A stretch of 64,000 nucleotides of DNA from Gallionellales bacterium 39-52-133 (GCA_002278935.1 NCJL01000009.1:310001-374000), one strand, 5' to 3'. Counted from the first letter of the stretch, positions 48,333 through 58,339 are shown. Notes: generated by a model not told the origin, from the sequence alone. Program-made: numbers and translations.

Positions 48333-49613
48333 TCATGTTTTGCCACGCAGGAAAAAATCTCGTGTGTGAAATATGCTTTGCGGTAATTTCTGCATACCGT
48401 AGCGCAACTGGCGCTTCAGCACAAAATCAAACAGCAGCGGATTGTAGAGCTGAATTTCATCCAGCACCGGCACGGCAGATTGATCGAGCAAGCCCGCTTT
48501 GGCCAGTTTGGCGGTGGTATACAGCGGCAACACACCGGGCAGCGGATAGTCCGAGCCATTGAGCAGCCGGCCATGCCAGTCCTGATGTTCGATGATGGCG
48601 CGCAGGGTTGCTATCGAACGATTACGCATCACGATTGCCGAGATGTCGCCGAATAAATTTTTCTGATAATTTGCATCGGCCATCAGCCTGGCAAACAGTT
48701 CAATGCTGGGTACATGCGGGCCATGCTTGCCCTTGTCCAGATCGATGTCCTCGCCTATCGATGCGCAATGCGCTACCACCACACGCACTCCTGCATCCAG
48801 CGCGCGCCGCATTTTGAGCGGATTGTTTGCATCATGAAAGCCCATACCCTCCACGGCCTTCTCTTCGCCTGCATGGCAAATCAGCGGCACATTCAACCGT
48901 GCAAGGCTGCGATAAAACGCATCGCATCTGGGTGAAGCCGGGTCGATACCCATGACCGAAGGCAACCATTTCACCGCACGCGCTCCCTGGGCAACGGCAG
49001 CTTCCAGTGCCTCAACCGCATCATGCCGATAGGGATGGATGGAACACACCCATTCAAAATTTTCCGGTGAGCTCTGTGCAATTTTCAGTGCATATGCATT
49101 GGGCACATGGAAGGCGGTATGCGCCGGCTGGGCATTGCCGGCCTCGTCATAAGCCTGCTCAAACGCGAACAGCATTAATTTGGCATGGGGCTGCTTTGCA
49201 TCTCCGCCTTTGGCCGAAGCCGTATGATTCAACTCTGCTATCAGATGTTTCATACGCTCGATATAGCTCTGGTCCACCCTGCCCTTTTCAGTACACGCTG
49301 CATTTAGATAAAACTTGTGCTGCGCATACTGTATCGGGTGCCACAGGCTGTTCATATCCGGTGTGGTGAAAATACCGCTGCCGCCATCGCCTATGCCGGC
49401 GATATGAGCATGCGTATCCCAGAATCGCCCAGGGTCGATACCCTCCCACGCTGCAATAACGAGGGGATGACCGGCCAAGTGTTGCGGCAGTGCGGTACCG
49501 CAAGGGTTGAACAGGATGCCATCAAGCAATGACGCGCTGGCGTTGGGCATGACAGTCAGCGCTGCACCACCGGCAAACAGCTTTTTCAGGAACATTCTTC
49601 GATTCAAATTCAC
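48333..49613 (-). CDS. Tat-exported amidohydrolase
   Basis: 426 residues. NRRMFLKKLFAGGAALTV (residues 4-21) is a twin-arginine signal. The mature part is an amidohydrolase-2-like TIM barrel with metal-site motifs DTHAHI (about 66), a central HPYRHD, ICHAGEE, VAHCAS, and a late NGSDYPLPG Asp. Substrate unknown. GTG 49613 opens the frame, but TTG 49607, with ggggg properly spaced, or ATG 49595 are alternatives; the Tat motif needs one of the first two. It is separated from leuA by a terminator and a dispersed repeat. Confidence 0.8.
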   Translation of the reverse strand: MNLNRRMFLKKLFAGGAALTVMPNASASLLDGILFNPCGTALPQHLAGHPLVIAAWEGIDPGRFWDTHAHIAGIGDGGSGIFTTPDMNSLWHPIQYAQHKFYLNAACTEKGRVDQSYIERMKHLIAELNHTASAKGGDAKQPHAKLMLFAFEQAYDEAGNAQPAHTAFHVPNAYALKIAQSSPENFEWVCSIHPYRHDAVEALEAAVAQGARAVKWLPSVMGIDPASPRCDAFYRSLARLNVPLICHAGEEKAVEGMGFHDANNPLKMRRALDAGVRVVVAHCASIGEDIDLDKGKHGPHVPSIELFARLMADANYQKNLFGDISAIVMRNRSIATLRAIIEHQDWHGRLLNGSDYPLPGVLPLYTTAKLAKAGLLDQSAVPVLDEIQLYNPLLFDFVLKRQLRYGMQKLPQSIFHTRDFFLRGKT

Positions 49614-49724
49614 CCCCTGCCTGGATAGTTAAATTACCTCCGGTAGAGCCGAAGGCCTATTGGGTGAGCCCTCAAAGGGGCCAATAAAACCATGAGCCGC
49701 CCATGGCGGCTGCACTCTATGCCT

Positions 49725-49824
49725 CCCACTTTAACAAAGGGGGAATGAGGGGGATTTTAAAACGGCAGATTTACACATCACCGCGCGCAAATCCCCCCTC
49801 ACCCCCCTTTTACAAAGTGGGGAA
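49725..49824. repeat. C-tract palindromic repeat, copy 3
   Basis: cccactttaacaaaggggga and gagggggatttta on the left face caaatcccccctcacccccc and tttacaaagtggggaa on the right. It lies in the 403-bp gap between the amidohydrolase and leuA, where no gene is seen apart from this and the leuA terminator. Confidence 0.75.
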
Positions 49825-49968
49825 CAAATGCGCCGCGCTCTTTGCATTAACCTGTATCACGACCGCCGCATAGGTCAAACCCTTATGAGTCCACCGGCAA
49901 AGCCGTTGGTTTACCTCAGTTAATTAGTGCAACATATTACCCGTATTCGAGGGAAGCAAAAAAATAAA

Positions 49969-50000
49969 CCTGAGCGGTGACGCTCAGGTTTATTTTTTTC
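49969..50000 (-). terminator. Terminator after leuA
   Basis: A long, almost perfect stem (aaaataaacctgagcg / cgctcaggtttatttt, 4-nt loop GTGA) with A and T flanks, 17 nt after the leuA stop. Works mainly on the minus strand. Confidence 0.9.
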
Positions 50001-50016
50001 TTAACACCAGATTTTA

Positions 50017-51678
50017 TTATCCAGCTGAAACCAGACTTCGATTCAACGCTGAAAGCACCGCCTTGAGCGACGCGCTGACCGTATCGTGATCAAACGCCGC
50101 ACCCGACACGCGCTGGCCGTTGATGTTGAGCTGCACATAAGCCACCGCCTCGGCATTGGTGCCTGTGCCGATGGCATGCTCGTTGTAATCCACCACACTA
50201 ACCTGCTGCCCGCTGCGAGTCATCCAGCCGTCGATAAAGGCCGACAAGGCGCCTTCGCCGCTGCCATGCAGGGTGCTTTCGTTTCCGTTCTCGACAATTT
50301 TTGCCTGGATCAAATCCTGACCCTCTGCCCGTTCAAGCTTGTAACCGTTGAGTGCCAAAGGTGATTTATCCGTCACAAAACGCTGCGTAAAAATGGCATG
50401 TATCGTCGCGCTGTCTATCTCGCCGCTGCGCTGCTCAGTCTCCTTTTGCACCAGTTGCGCCAGCTCCACCTGCATCCAGCGCGGCAGGCTCAAGCCGTAG
50501 TCGCGCTCCAGCACAAAGGCGACACCGCCCTTGCCCGACTGGCTGTTGACGCGAATCACCGCCTGGTAATCACGTCCGATATCCTTGGGGTCTATCGGCA
50601 AATATGCGACCTGCCAGTGTTCATCCGGCTGCTGCTTCTGCAAACATTTTCTGATTGCATCCTGATGGCTGCCGGAGAAAGCGGTATACACCAGCTCGCC
50701 CACCCAGGGGTGACGCGGATGCAACGCGATGCTGGTGCACTCGCCCACCACCTGGATGATTTCATCCGGGTTTCCAATATCCAGCTCGGGATCGACACCC
50801 TGACTGTACAGATTCATCGCCATGGTGACGATATCCATATTGCCGGTGCGCTCGCCATTGCCGAGCAGCGTGCCCTCGACGCGGTCGGCGCCGGCCAATA
50901 TTGCCAGCTCCGCAGCGGCCACGGCGCAGCCCCTGTCGTTGTGGGTATGCACCGAGAGGATGATTGCATCGCGGCGGCTGATATGCGTGGCAAAATATTC
51001 CACCTGGTCGGCAAAAACATTCGGCGTGGTGCTTTCCACGGTGGAGGGCAAATTGATGATGAGGCGATTTTTCGGCGTGGGTTGCATCACGTCCATCACC
51101 GCCTCGCAAATTTCCACCGCGTAATCCATCTCGGTATTGGTGAAACTTTCGGGCGAATACTCAAAGGTCCACTCCACCTCAGGATACTTTTCTGCCTCGC
51201 GCTTCACCCACTCTGCGCCTTTGCGCGCAATCGCGGTGATACCTTCGCGATCCATACCAAACACGCGTTCACGCTGCACGGTTGAGGTGGAATTGTAAAA
51301 GTGCACGGTCGCACGCTTGATGCCCTTCAATGCTTCATAGGTGCGCACGATCAAGTCTTCACGCGCCTGCACCAGCACCTGCACATTCACGTCATCGGGA
51401 ATCTGCTTTTCCTCAATCAACCAGCGCACGAAGTCATAGTCCGGCTTGCTGGCGGACGGAAATCCCACTTCGATTTCCTTGAAACCAAGCTTGACCAGCA
51501 ATGCCCACAAGCGGCGCTTTTGCGCCACGTTCATCGGCTCCAGCAAGGCCTGGTTGCCATCGCGCAGATCCACGCTGGCCCAGATGGGCGCCCTGGTGAT
51601 TGTGCGGTTGGGCCATTGCCGGTTGCCCATCGCGGTGACCGGATTGGCTTTGTATTTGTTGTGGTCAAATGCTTTCAT
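50017..51678 (-). CDS. leuA: 2-isopropylmalate synthase
   Basis: 553 residues, the longer class of LeuA. Condenses acetyl-CoA with 2-oxoisovalerate, the first committed step of leucine synthesis. The HMGL-like barrel opens with [16 protein letters not shown] (R-D-x-N-Q active-site motif) and carries the metal ligand HTHNDRG (about 245). The C-terminal regulatory domain (about 420-550), ending [13 protein letters not shown], should bind leucine for feedback inhibition. Divergent from an Lrp/AsnC gene 193 bp away, which is a natural candidate regulator. Confidence 0.95.
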   Translation of the reverse strand: MKAFDHNKYKANPVTAMGNRQWPNRTITRAPIWASVDLRDGNQALLEPMNVAQKRRLWALLVKLGFKEIEVGFPSASKPDYDFVRWLIEEKQIPDDVNVQVLVQAREDLIVRTYEALKGIKRATVHFYNSTSTVQRERVFGMDREGITAIARKGAEWVKREAEKYPEVEWTFEYSPESFTNTEMDYAVEICEAVMDVMQPTPKNRLIINLPSTVESTTPNVFADQVEYFATHISRRDAIILSVHTHNDRGCAVAAAELAILAGADRVEGTLLGNGERTGNMDIVTMAMNLYSQGVDPELDIGNPDEIIQVVGECTSIALHPRHPWVGELVYTAFSGSHQDAIRKCLQKQQPDEHWQVAYLPIDPKDIGRDYQAVIRVNSQSGKGGVAFVLERDYGLSLPRWMQVELAQLVQKETEQRSGEIDSATIHAIFTQRFVTDKSPLALNGYKLERAEGQDLIQAKIVENGNESTLHGSGEGALSAFIDGWMTRSGQQVSVVDYNEHAIGTGTNAEAVAYVQLNINGQRVSGAAFDHDTVSASLKAVLSALNRSLVSAG

Positions 51679-51871
51679 GATGTCGCTCCTTAAGTTTTGC
51701 AGCTCGTGCCGTCAAGTGCAGCAGAGCCATCTACGGCGAGAATAATATGGCAAGCTGCGGGAAATATGATTGCGAATTTAGCTATTATTTAGCCTATATA
51801 AGCATATTATTGCTATTTATTAAAAATACAGGCAATATTGTAGCCAAACATGCTCGAAGATTGATAAAAAT

Positions 51872-52345
51872 ATGGAACTCGACCGATACGACCGGCATAT
51901 TCTTGAAGTCCTGCAGCAGGATGGACGCATCAGCAACCAGGATCTGGCAGAACGCATCGGCCTGTCGCCTTCTCCCTGTTTGCGCCGTGTGCGCACGCTG
52001 GAGGAATCCGGCATCATCGCCGGCTATCACGCGCAACTGGATGCCAAAAAACTCGGCCTCACGCTGATGGCGCTGATACACATCTCCATGGACAGACACA
52101 CACCGGAGCGCTTTGCCAACTTTGAAAAGAAAATCAGCGAAATTCCCGGCGTGCTGGAATGTCTGCTGATCACCGGCCAGGATGCGGACTACCAGCTCAA
52201 GGTGGTGGTGCGCGATATGGATGCCTACCAGGAATTGCTGCTCAACAAGGTTACCCGTATCGAGGGAGTCACCGGCGTGCATTCCAGCTTTGTGCTGCGC
52301 CGCGTGGTGGACAAGATTTCACTGCCTATTGAAATTAGCCCATAG
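51872..52345 (+). CDS. Lrp/AsnC family transcriptional regulator
   Basis: 157 residues. N-terminal winged helix-turn-helix (DRHILEVLQQDGRISNQDLAERIGLSPSPCLRRVRTLE, about 6-44) and C-terminal RAM effector-binding domain (about 70-145) with the IPGVLECLLITGQDADYQLKV core. Probably a global or local amino-acid-responsive regulator. It is transcribed divergently from leuA with a shared 193-bp region, which suggests control of leucine synthesis and of itself; this is inference from position. Confidence 0.92.
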   Translation: MELDRYDRHILEVLQQDGRISNQDLAERIGLSPSPCLRRVRTLEESGIIAGYHAQLDAKKLGLTLMALIHISMDRHTPERFANFEKKISEIPGVLECLLITGQDADYQLKVVVRDMDAYQELLLNKVTRIEGVTGVHSSFVLRRVVDKISLPIEISP

Positions 52346-52420
52346 CCGCCCAAAATCTCCCGATGTATGTAGAATTAACTTCACAGCGATTTAGAACCCT
52401 AACCATATAAAGGAGCAACC

Positions 52421-53011
52421 ATGCGCTTTCTGCTGACCCTGACCCTGATTTTTTCCACCCTTACCCTTTCGGGTTGCGGCTACAACACCATCCAGACAAC
52501 AGACGAGGCCGTCACAGCCTCCTGGAGCGAAGTCATCAACCAGTATCAGCGACGTGCCGATCTGGTGCCCAACCTGGTCAATGTGGTCAAAGGCTATGCT
52601 TCACATGAAAAGGAAGTGCTGGAAGCGGTCACCGTGGCGCGTTCCCGCGTGGGTTCAATACAGGCCACACCCGAGCTGGTGAATGACGCGCAGGCATTTG
52701 CCAAATTTCAGGCCGCACAAGGCGAGCTGACTTCGGCGTTGTCTCGCCTGCTGGTCGTCTCGGAAAATTATCCCCAACTCAAGGCTGACGCTTCATTCAG
52801 AGATTTGCAGGCGCAGCTGGAAGGCACGGAGAATCGCGTAACGGTCGCGCGCAACCGCTATATCGCCGCCGTTCAGGAATACAATGTGACGGTGCGTGTT
52901 TTCCCCAACAACCTGACAGCGATGCTTTTCGGCTATAAAACCAAAGCCAACTTCTCGGTTGAAAATGAAAAAGCGATTTCCACCGCTCCCAAAGTAGATT
53001 TCGGCAAGTAA
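52421..53011 (+). CDS. lemA: LemA family protein
   Basis: 196 residues. A lipobox-like LSGCGY (Cys about 19) ends the N-terminal hydrophobic segment, so it is membrane-linked or a lipoprotein. The conserved YNTIQTTDEAVTASWSEVINQYQRRADLVPNLVNVVKGYA is the LemA signature. The rest is a long helical bundle ending with FPNNLTAMLFGYKTKANF. Function unclear. It heads a three-gene operon with two TPM-domain genes (3-nt and 0-nt gaps), a recurrent association. Confidence 0.93.
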   Translation: MRFLLTLTLIFSTLTLSGCGYNTIQTTDEAVTASWSEVINQYQRRADLVPNLVNVVKGYASHEKEVLEAVTVARSRVGSIQATPELVNDAQAFAKFQAAQGELTSALSRLLVVSENYPQLKADASFRDLQAQLEGTENRVTVARNRYIAAVQEYNVTVRVFPNNLTAMLFGYKTKANFSVENEKAISTAPKVDFGK

Positions 53012-53014
53012 CCC

Positions 53015-53875
53015 ATGCGCCGCTGCTTAACCTTTCTGCTGTGCCTGTTGCCGCTTGCGTTGCTGTCTGTTGCGGGCACGGCAGCCGCCGAAGTGGCGGT
53101 ACCGGCCCTGACTGCGCGCGTGACCGATCTCACCGGCACGCTCAGCGCAGAACAGAAATCCACGCTGGAAGCCAGGCTGCTGGCGCTGGAAACGCAGAAA
53201 GGCAGCCAGATCGCAATATTGCTGGTACCCACCACGCAGCCTGAAACCATAGAACAATATTCCATACGCGTAACAGACCAGTGGAAACTCGGCCGCAAAA
53301 AAGTTGACGACGGCGTGCTGCTGCTGATCGCCAAAGACGACCGCAAATTGCGCATTGAAGTGGGCTACGGGCTGGAAGGTGCGCTGCCGGATGTCATCGC
53401 CAAACGCATTATCGCGGAAGATATCACTCCGCATTTCAGACAGGGCGATTTCTATGGCGGCATCGTGGCAGGCATCACGCGCATCGATGCGGTGATACAG
53501 GGAGAAGCGCTGCCCGCACCCGTGCAAGCTCGCGGCAGCAATGACAACAACTCCTCCATTGAAGGCTATCTCTTTTTCCTGATCTTTTTTGCGCTGATTA
53601 CCGGCTCTATCCTGCGCCGCATACTGGGCACCTTTCCCGGCGCACTGGTGAATGGCGGTCTGGTCGGACTCGCCACGGCGCTGTTTGGCGGCGGCATCCT
53701 GTTCGCCATTATTTTCGGCATCATTGCGTTTTTCTTTGCGCTGATCAAGGGTGGCGGAGGGAGCGGCTTCGGCGGTGGCGGTTTTGGTGGAGGCGGCGGA
53801 GGCTTCGGTGGCGGAGGTGGTTTTTCCGGCGGTGGCGGCGGTTTTGGTGGCGGCGGCGCCTCGGGGGATTGGTAG
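53015..53875 (+). CDS. TPM domain membrane protein (YgcG-like)
   Basis: 286 residues. A signal peptide (about 1-24), a TPM domain (about 30-165, with VTDLTGTLSAEQKSTLEARLLALE, DGVLLLIAKDDRKLRIEVGYGLEG), two hydrophobic segments (about 183-205, 210-240), and a C-terminal tail of about 38 residues that is almost entirely glycine with Phe and Ser, ending SGDW. The TPM domain faces the periplasm. Located between lemA and a second TPM gene. Confidence 0.9.
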   Translation: MRRCLTFLLCLLPLALLSVAGTAAAEVAVPALTARVTDLTGTLSAEQKSTLEARLLALETQKGSQIAILLVPTTQPETIEQYSIRVTDQWKLGRKKVDDGVLLLIAKDDRKLRIEVGYGLEGALPDVIAKRIIAEDITPHFRQGDFYGGIVAGITRIDAVIQGEALPAPVQARGSNDNNSSIEGYLFFLIFFALITGSILRRILGTFPGALVNGGLVGLATALFGGGILFAIIFGIIAFFFALIKGGGGSGFGGGGFGGGGGGFGGGGGFSGGGGGFGGGGASGDW

Positions 53876-54376
53876 ATGAAAAAACTTATGCGCTTATTTA
53901 AACATCTGACGGCTACCCGCTGGCAAATCATGCATCGCTTCCCCAGGCGCAGCCTGAATACGGTTGAGGCCGCCATACGCGAATCAGAAAAACTGCATAT
54001 GGGCGAGTTGCGTTTCGTGGTGGAGGCCGCCCTGGAGTGGCCGGAACTGTTTGCCGGCACAACATCGCGCCAGCGTGCCATAGCAGTATTTTCACAGCTG
54101 CGGGTATGGGATACCGAGCACAATTCCGGCGTGCTGATCTACCTGCTGCTGGCCGATCATAAAGTTGAAATCGTGGCTGACCGCGGCATCAATTCACGCG
54201 TGAACCAGTCGGAATGGTTAAGCATTTGCCAGGACATGGAAAGCCAGTTCCGCACCGGCCATTTTGAGAACGGCGTGCTGCTGGGCGTTGCAGCCATTAC
54301 CGCGCTGCTGCAACGGCACTTCCCGGCGCAGGGCCACAATCCGGACGACTTGTCCAATCGCCCGGTTATTTTGTGA
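53876..54376 (+). CDS. Second TPM domain protein, without signal or membrane segment
   Basis: 166 residues. The segment RAIAVFSQLRVWDTEHNSGVLIYLLLADHKVEIVADRGIN is the TPM core (strands and the AD/RGI motif). Unlike the preceding gene it has no signal peptide and no glycine tail. Its ATG directly abuts the previous stop codon (TAGATG). LemA-TPM-TPM clusters are common; function unknown. Confidence 0.88.
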   Translation: MKKLMRLFKHLTATRWQIMHRFPRRSLNTVEAAIRESEKLHMGELRFVVEAALEWPELFAGTTSRQRAIAVFSQLRVWDTEHNSGVLIYLLLADHKVEIVADRGINSRVNQSEWLSICQDMESQFRTGHFENGVLLGVAAITALLQRHFPAQGHNPDDLSNRPVIL

Positions 54377-54470
54377 GAGATACCCAATATTGAGCGTTAC
54401 AAAATTCATGACATCAACTTTATTAACTTTTACTGCACTTAATTTCAAATAATTTATTGCTCCTGAGTTT

Positions 54471-54568
54471 AAAATCCCTCCTAACCTCCCTTTGCAAAGG
54501 GAGGAACCTACTCCGATCAAAGTGCACTGGTTCCCCACTTTGAAAATGGGGGGCTAGGGGGGATTTTA
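54471..54568. repeat. C-tract palindromic repeat, copy 4
   Basis: aaaatccctcctaacctccc at the left and tggggggctaggggggattt at the right form the outer pairing; inner pairs are ctttgcaaag and ccccactttgaaaatgggg. It lies in the 288-bp gap between the TPM operon and the amidotransferase gene. Confidence 0.75.
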
Positions 54569-54664
54569 AGTATTATGAAATACCAAAAGTTCAATGAATT
54601 TCCTCTCTCGCTTGCGGGAATAGAATATTTTGTTTGAAGAATTTTTTAAAGGTTAAAAGAAATT

Positions 54665-56449
54665 ATGTGCGGCATCTGCGGTGAATTACGTTTTGACGGC
54701 GCCACGCCCGACCTCTCCATCATCAAACGCATGTCTGCAAAGATTGCACGCCGGGGGCCAGACCATGAGGCGATGATCAGCGATGGCCCCGTGGCTTTTG
54801 GCCATCGCCGCCTGGCCATTATCGACCTGACCCCCAGCGCCGACCAGCCCATGGTGGACAAGGAGCTGCGCATTTCCCTGGTCTTCAATGGCACCATCTA
54901 CAATTACAAAGAGCTGCGTGCCGAGCTGATCGAGATGGGTTACGCCTTTTTTTCGGAAGGCGATACCGAAGTTATTATCAAGGCCTACCATGCATGGGGG
55001 GAAAAATGCGTGGAGCGTTTCTACGGCATGTTTGCGTTTGCGCTGTGGGACCTGCGCCAGGCCACGCTGTTTCTGGCACGCGACCGCTTCGGCATCAAGC
55101 CGCTGTATTACTCGCTGGACAGCGCCCACTTTCGCTTCGCTTCCAATGTACAGGCGCTGCTCGCTGCGGGCGGCGTGGACACCAGCATAGATGCGGTCGC
55201 TTTGCATCATCACTTCACCCTGCACGCCGTCGTGCCCGCACCGCGCACCATACTGAACGGGGTCAAAAAACTGCCACCTGCGACGACCATGAAACTCACT
55301 GCACAGGGGGAGATAAGCCATCGCACTTACTGGAGTCTGGATGCGACGCGCCCGGCGCAAACCCTGTCCGAACAAGACTGGCTCAAGGCAACGCGCATCG
55401 TGCTGATACGCGCGGTCGAGCGCCACCGTCTTGCGTCCGATGTACCGGTTGGCGTGCTGCTTTCCGGCGGGCTGGATTCCAGCTTGCTGGTGGGCCTGCT
55501 GGCCGATCATGTGGAGAACCTGCTTACCTTCTCGGTGGGCTTTGAGGATATTGGTGACGGCGCGGAAAAAGCGGATGAATTCGAATACTCCGATCAGGTG
55601 GCCGAACATTTCAAGACCCGGCACCACAAATTCCTGATTCCCAATTCGGAAGTATTAAAGCGGCTGCCCGAGGCCGTCAGCAATATGGCCGAGCCCATGG
55701 TAAGCCAGGATGCAGTTGCTTTCTATTTATTGGGTGAACGCGTTTCCGATGAGGTAAAAGTCGTACTCTCGGGACAGGGCGCCGATGAAGTATTCGGCGG
55801 TTACTTCTGGTTTCCGGTGATGGATCAGGCCCAGGGCAGCAACCTTGAGCGCTTCCGCTCAAATTATTTTGACCGTGACCATGCGGAATATCTTGAGATG
55901 GTCAATCCTGCCTTCCATGTGCCCGATGTCACCTCGGTGATGGTTGAAAATGAACTGCACAAGGATAAAGCCGATACCTTTCTGGACCAGGTGCTGCGCT
56001 TCGACGCCACCACCCTGGTCGTTGATGATCCGGTCAAGCGTGTAGACAATATGACGATGGCGTGGGGACTTGAAGCGCGCGTGCCCTTCCTCGATCATGA
56101 ACTGGTTGAGCTCGCCGCCAGAATGCCGCCCGAGCTCAAATTAAAGGAAGGCGGAAAATTTCCGCTGAAGGCCCTCGCCAGGGGCCTGATTCCGGATGCC
56201 GTGATCGACAGGCCCAAAGGTTATTTTCCGGTACCCGCGCTGAAATATGTACGCGGGGATTTTCTGCAATTCATGCGCACCATTCTGCAATCGGAGGCAT
56301 GCATCAAACGCGGCATCTTCCAGCGCGCCTATGTGGAAAAATTACTGGCAGATCCTGAAGCGCACCTCACCAAAATTCAGGGCAGCAAGCTGTGGCATCT
56401 GGCATTGCTGGAATTCTGGCTGCAACTGAATGTGGACGCCGTGTCTTGA
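54665..56449 (+). CDS. N-acetylglutaminylglutamine amidotransferase-type enzyme (AsnB family)
   Basis: 594 residues. Class II glutamine amidotransferase: catalytic Cys2 in MCGICGELRF, glutamine-binding RRLAIIDLTPSADQPM and FNGTIYNYKELR. An asparagine-synthase domain follows with the PP-loop LLSGGLDSSLL (about 270) and the SGQGADEVFGGY motif. It matches the amidotransferase that makes the osmoprotectant N-acetylglutaminylglutamine amide (AsnO of Pseudomonas) better than general AsnB, including the VDDPVKRVDNMTMAWGLEARVPFLDHELVELAARMP core. The usual partners (GNAT/ATP-grasp synthetase, peptidase) are not adjacent, so the pathway may be split or the product may differ. Confidence 0.8.
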   Translation: MCGICGELRFDGATPDLSIIKRMSAKIARRGPDHEAMISDGPVAFGHRRLAIIDLTPSADQPMVDKELRISLVFNGTIYNYKELRAELIEMGYAFFSEGDTEVIIKAYHAWGEKCVERFYGMFAFALWDLRQATLFLARDRFGIKPLYYSLDSAHFRFASNVQALLAAGGVDTSIDAVALHHHFTLHAVVPAPRTILNGVKKLPPATTMKLTAQGEISHRTYWSLDATRPAQTLSEQDWLKATRIVLIRAVERHRLASDVPVGVLLSGGLDSSLLVGLLADHVENLLTFSVGFEDIGDGAEKADEFEYSDQVAEHFKTRHHKFLIPNSEVLKRLPEAVSNMAEPMVSQDAVAFYLLGERVSDEVKVVLSGQGADEVFGGYFWFPVMDQAQGSNLERFRSNYFDRDHAEYLEMVNPAFHVPDVTSVMVENELHKDKADTFLDQVLRFDATTLVVDDPVKRVDNMTMAWGLEARVPFLDHELVELAARMPPELKLKEGGKFPLKALARGLIPDAVIDRPKGYFPVPALKYVRGDFLQFMRTILQSEACIKRGIFQRAYVEKLLADPEAHLTKIQGSKLWHLALLEFWLQLNVDAVS

Positions 56450-56455
56450 TGGGAA

Positions 56456-56509
56456 CGCCGACGTCCCCGTCGGCAACTACGCATAAAAAAGCCGACGGGG
56501 ACGTCGGCG
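56456..56509 (+). terminator. Long GC-rich hairpin downstream of the amidotransferase
   Basis: 19-bp perfect arms (cgccgacgtccccgtcggc at 56456-56474; reverse complement at 56491-56509) with a 16-nt AT-rich loop. There is no T tract after it, so it may be a terminator or a dispersed palindromic unit; it starts 7 nt after the stop codon. Confidence 0.65.
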
Positions 56510-56558
56510 CTCCGGCAGCAGGGTGTGTATGACCCACCCTGCCTCTCATATTGAATGA

Positions 56559-56942
56559 TTACTTCGCCTCATCGATCATCTTCACCATGTCGGCTTCCAC
56601 TTCTTTGGCAATCTTGTTCAAATCCGCGTCTTTGGAAAGCATCGTCAGCATCTGCTCCGGCTTGATCATGCCTATCATGGTCTTGCCCTTTTCGGTATAG
56701 ACAGAAATGCGGCATGGCAGCGCCATGTTCAAACGCATATCATTTCCCATCACTTTAAATGCCTGGCCCGGATTGCATACTTCAAACACCTTGCACTGCT
56801 CGGCAAAATCAAAGCCCTTGCCACGCAATGTCGCGCCGATATCATGCACATGCAGCACGCCAAATTTGTGATTTTTCACCGCAGCTTCCAGATCGGCAGA
56901 CACTTGATCCAGAGACTTTTTACTCTCCACAATGTAGTACAT
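56559..56942 (-). CDS. DUF302 domain protein
   Basis: 127 residues, soluble. The layout matches DUF302: SLDQVSADLEAAVKNHKFGVLHVHDIGATLRGKGF, then the NPGQAFKVMGNDMRLNMALPCRISVYTEKGKTMIGM core. These proteins often lie near respiratory or redox genes, but their function is unknown. Single gene, convergent with the amidotransferase. No signal peptide, so it is cytoplasmic. Confidence 0.85.
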   Translation of the reverse strand: MYYIVESKKSLDQVSADLEAAVKNHKFGVLHVHDIGATLRGKGFDFAEQCKVFEVCNPGQAFKVMGNDMRLNMALPCRISVYTEKGKTMIGMIKPEQMLTMLSKDADLNKIAKEVEADMVKMIDEAK

Positions 56943-57124
56943 AATTTTCTCCTGTTTGATTATTCCAAATTAACAAAAGCAGTATATCATAAAACGCTAA
57001 TATATATGCCGGTACAATAAAATTAGGTGACCACCGCTCCCGATATCAATCATAATCTGCTCCTGTCGCTCGCCAATACCAATCTGGCATTTTAAACTCT
57101 GCAGTCAATGCCAAGGTCAAAAAA

Positions 57125-58183
57125 ATGGAATCAAACAGAATGGAAAAACAATACAACTTGTATGCAAAACTTGCCGCCATTTTAATTCTGATCGTCGGCA
57201 GCTACCTCGTATTGCGACCATTTCTGACCGCGTCACTTTTTGCAGCGGTGATATGTGTCACGACCTGGCCCCTGTATCAGCGCATGTTGCGCAAGATGAA
57301 AAACAGGCATAACACCGCCGCGCTCGTCATGACCTCAACCCTGTCGCTGCTGTTCATTCTGCCGCTGTCGCTAGTGGCATATAACCTGGCCGATAGCGTT
57401 ACGAATTACTACAACGAAATACTGCTGGCTATTGAACAGGGCCCGATTGAGCCTCCGGCCTGGCTTAAGAACGTACCCATCGTAGGCGAGTCCGTCGACA
57501 ACTACTGGCGCCTGCTTAGCACCAGCCAGAAAGACATCGATGCGCTGATGAATCGCCTGCTGGTGCCTGCCAAGAACTTTCTGCTGGCAGCAGGCATTTT
57601 GCTTGGGCAGGGCGTAATGGAAATGAGTCTGGCCGCCTTCGTCAGCTTTTTTCTCTATCGCGACGGCGCAGCACTGGTACGCTTTCTCAACCTGACGCTG
57701 GACAGGGTGGTAGGCGTCCATGCCGAAAACATACTCGGCATCGTCAACAATACCATACACAGCATCATGTACAGCCTGCTGGGAACTGCATTGGCGCAGG
57801 GCGTGGTGGCCACCATAGGTTTTGCCATCGCGGGTGTGCCGGCGGCACTCCTGCTGGGCACGGCCACTGCCGCAGTATCCCTGATACCCATCGGACCGCC
57901 GCTGGTCTGGGGTGCTGCATCCGCCTGGCTGTTCTATCATGGCGACACAGGATGGGGAATCTTTATGCTGATCTGGGGATTTTTCCTGATCAGCAGCGTG
58001 GACAATGTGGTCAAACCTCTGCTTATCAGCCGCGGCAGCAATTTGCCTTTTATCCTGATTTTATTCGGCGTGATGGGCGGGCTTACGGTATTCGGATTCG
58101 TCGGTGTTTTCATCGGGCCGACCCTGCTTGCAATAGGCTACAGCCTGCTAAAAGAATGGGCCGCGCACATAAAGGAAAGTTAA
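57125..58183 (+). CDS. AI-2E family transporter
   Basis: 352 residues with about eight hydrophobic segments (first at about 13-50, with the GSYLVLRPFLTASLFAAVI pair, then 65-90 and several in 155-330). The C-terminal ISSVDNVVKPLLISRGSNLPFILILFGVMGGLTVFGFVGVFIGPTLLAI stretch is the family signature. Despite the name, members also export other small molecules or act as antiporters; the substrate is unknown. Start ATG 57125, with an alternative ATG at 57140. Confidence 0.92.
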   Translation: MESNRMEKQYNLYAKLAAILILIVGSYLVLRPFLTASLFAAVICVTTWPLYQRMLRKMKNRHNTAALVMTSTLSLLFILPLSLVAYNLADSVTNYYNEILLAIEQGPIEPPAWLKNVPIVGESVDNYWRLLSTSQKDIDALMNRLLVPAKNFLLAAGILLGQGVMEMSLAAFVSFFLYRDGAALVRFLNLTLDRVVGVHAENILGIVNNTIHSIMYSLLGTALAQGVVATIGFAIAGVPAALLLGTATAAVSLIPIGPPLVWGAASAWLFYHGDTGWGIFMLIWGFFLISSVDNVVKPLLISRGSNLPFILILFGVMGGLTVFGFVGVFIGPTLLAIGYSLLKEWAAHIKES

Positions 58184-58210
58184 ACCAGGCAATCCTGACA
58201 GCAGCACATG

Positions 58211-58240
58211 TTATAAGTATTTGATTATATTCAATATTTT
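58211..58240 (-). repeat. AT-rich IHF-like element, copy 6
   Basis: On the minus strand this reads aaaatattgaatataatcaa then atacttataa; AATCAAATACTTA fits the IHF consensus exactly as in copy 2. It lies just after the AI-2E transporter gene. Confidence 0.5.
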
Positions 58241-58339
58241 AACAACCAAGAAGTGCCGTATCAGCCCGAACCAACGCCTCCACCGTGCACCGCTCCAGCA
58301 ATCAATTTCCAGCGGCCATTCTCATCCTGTCATTTGAAA

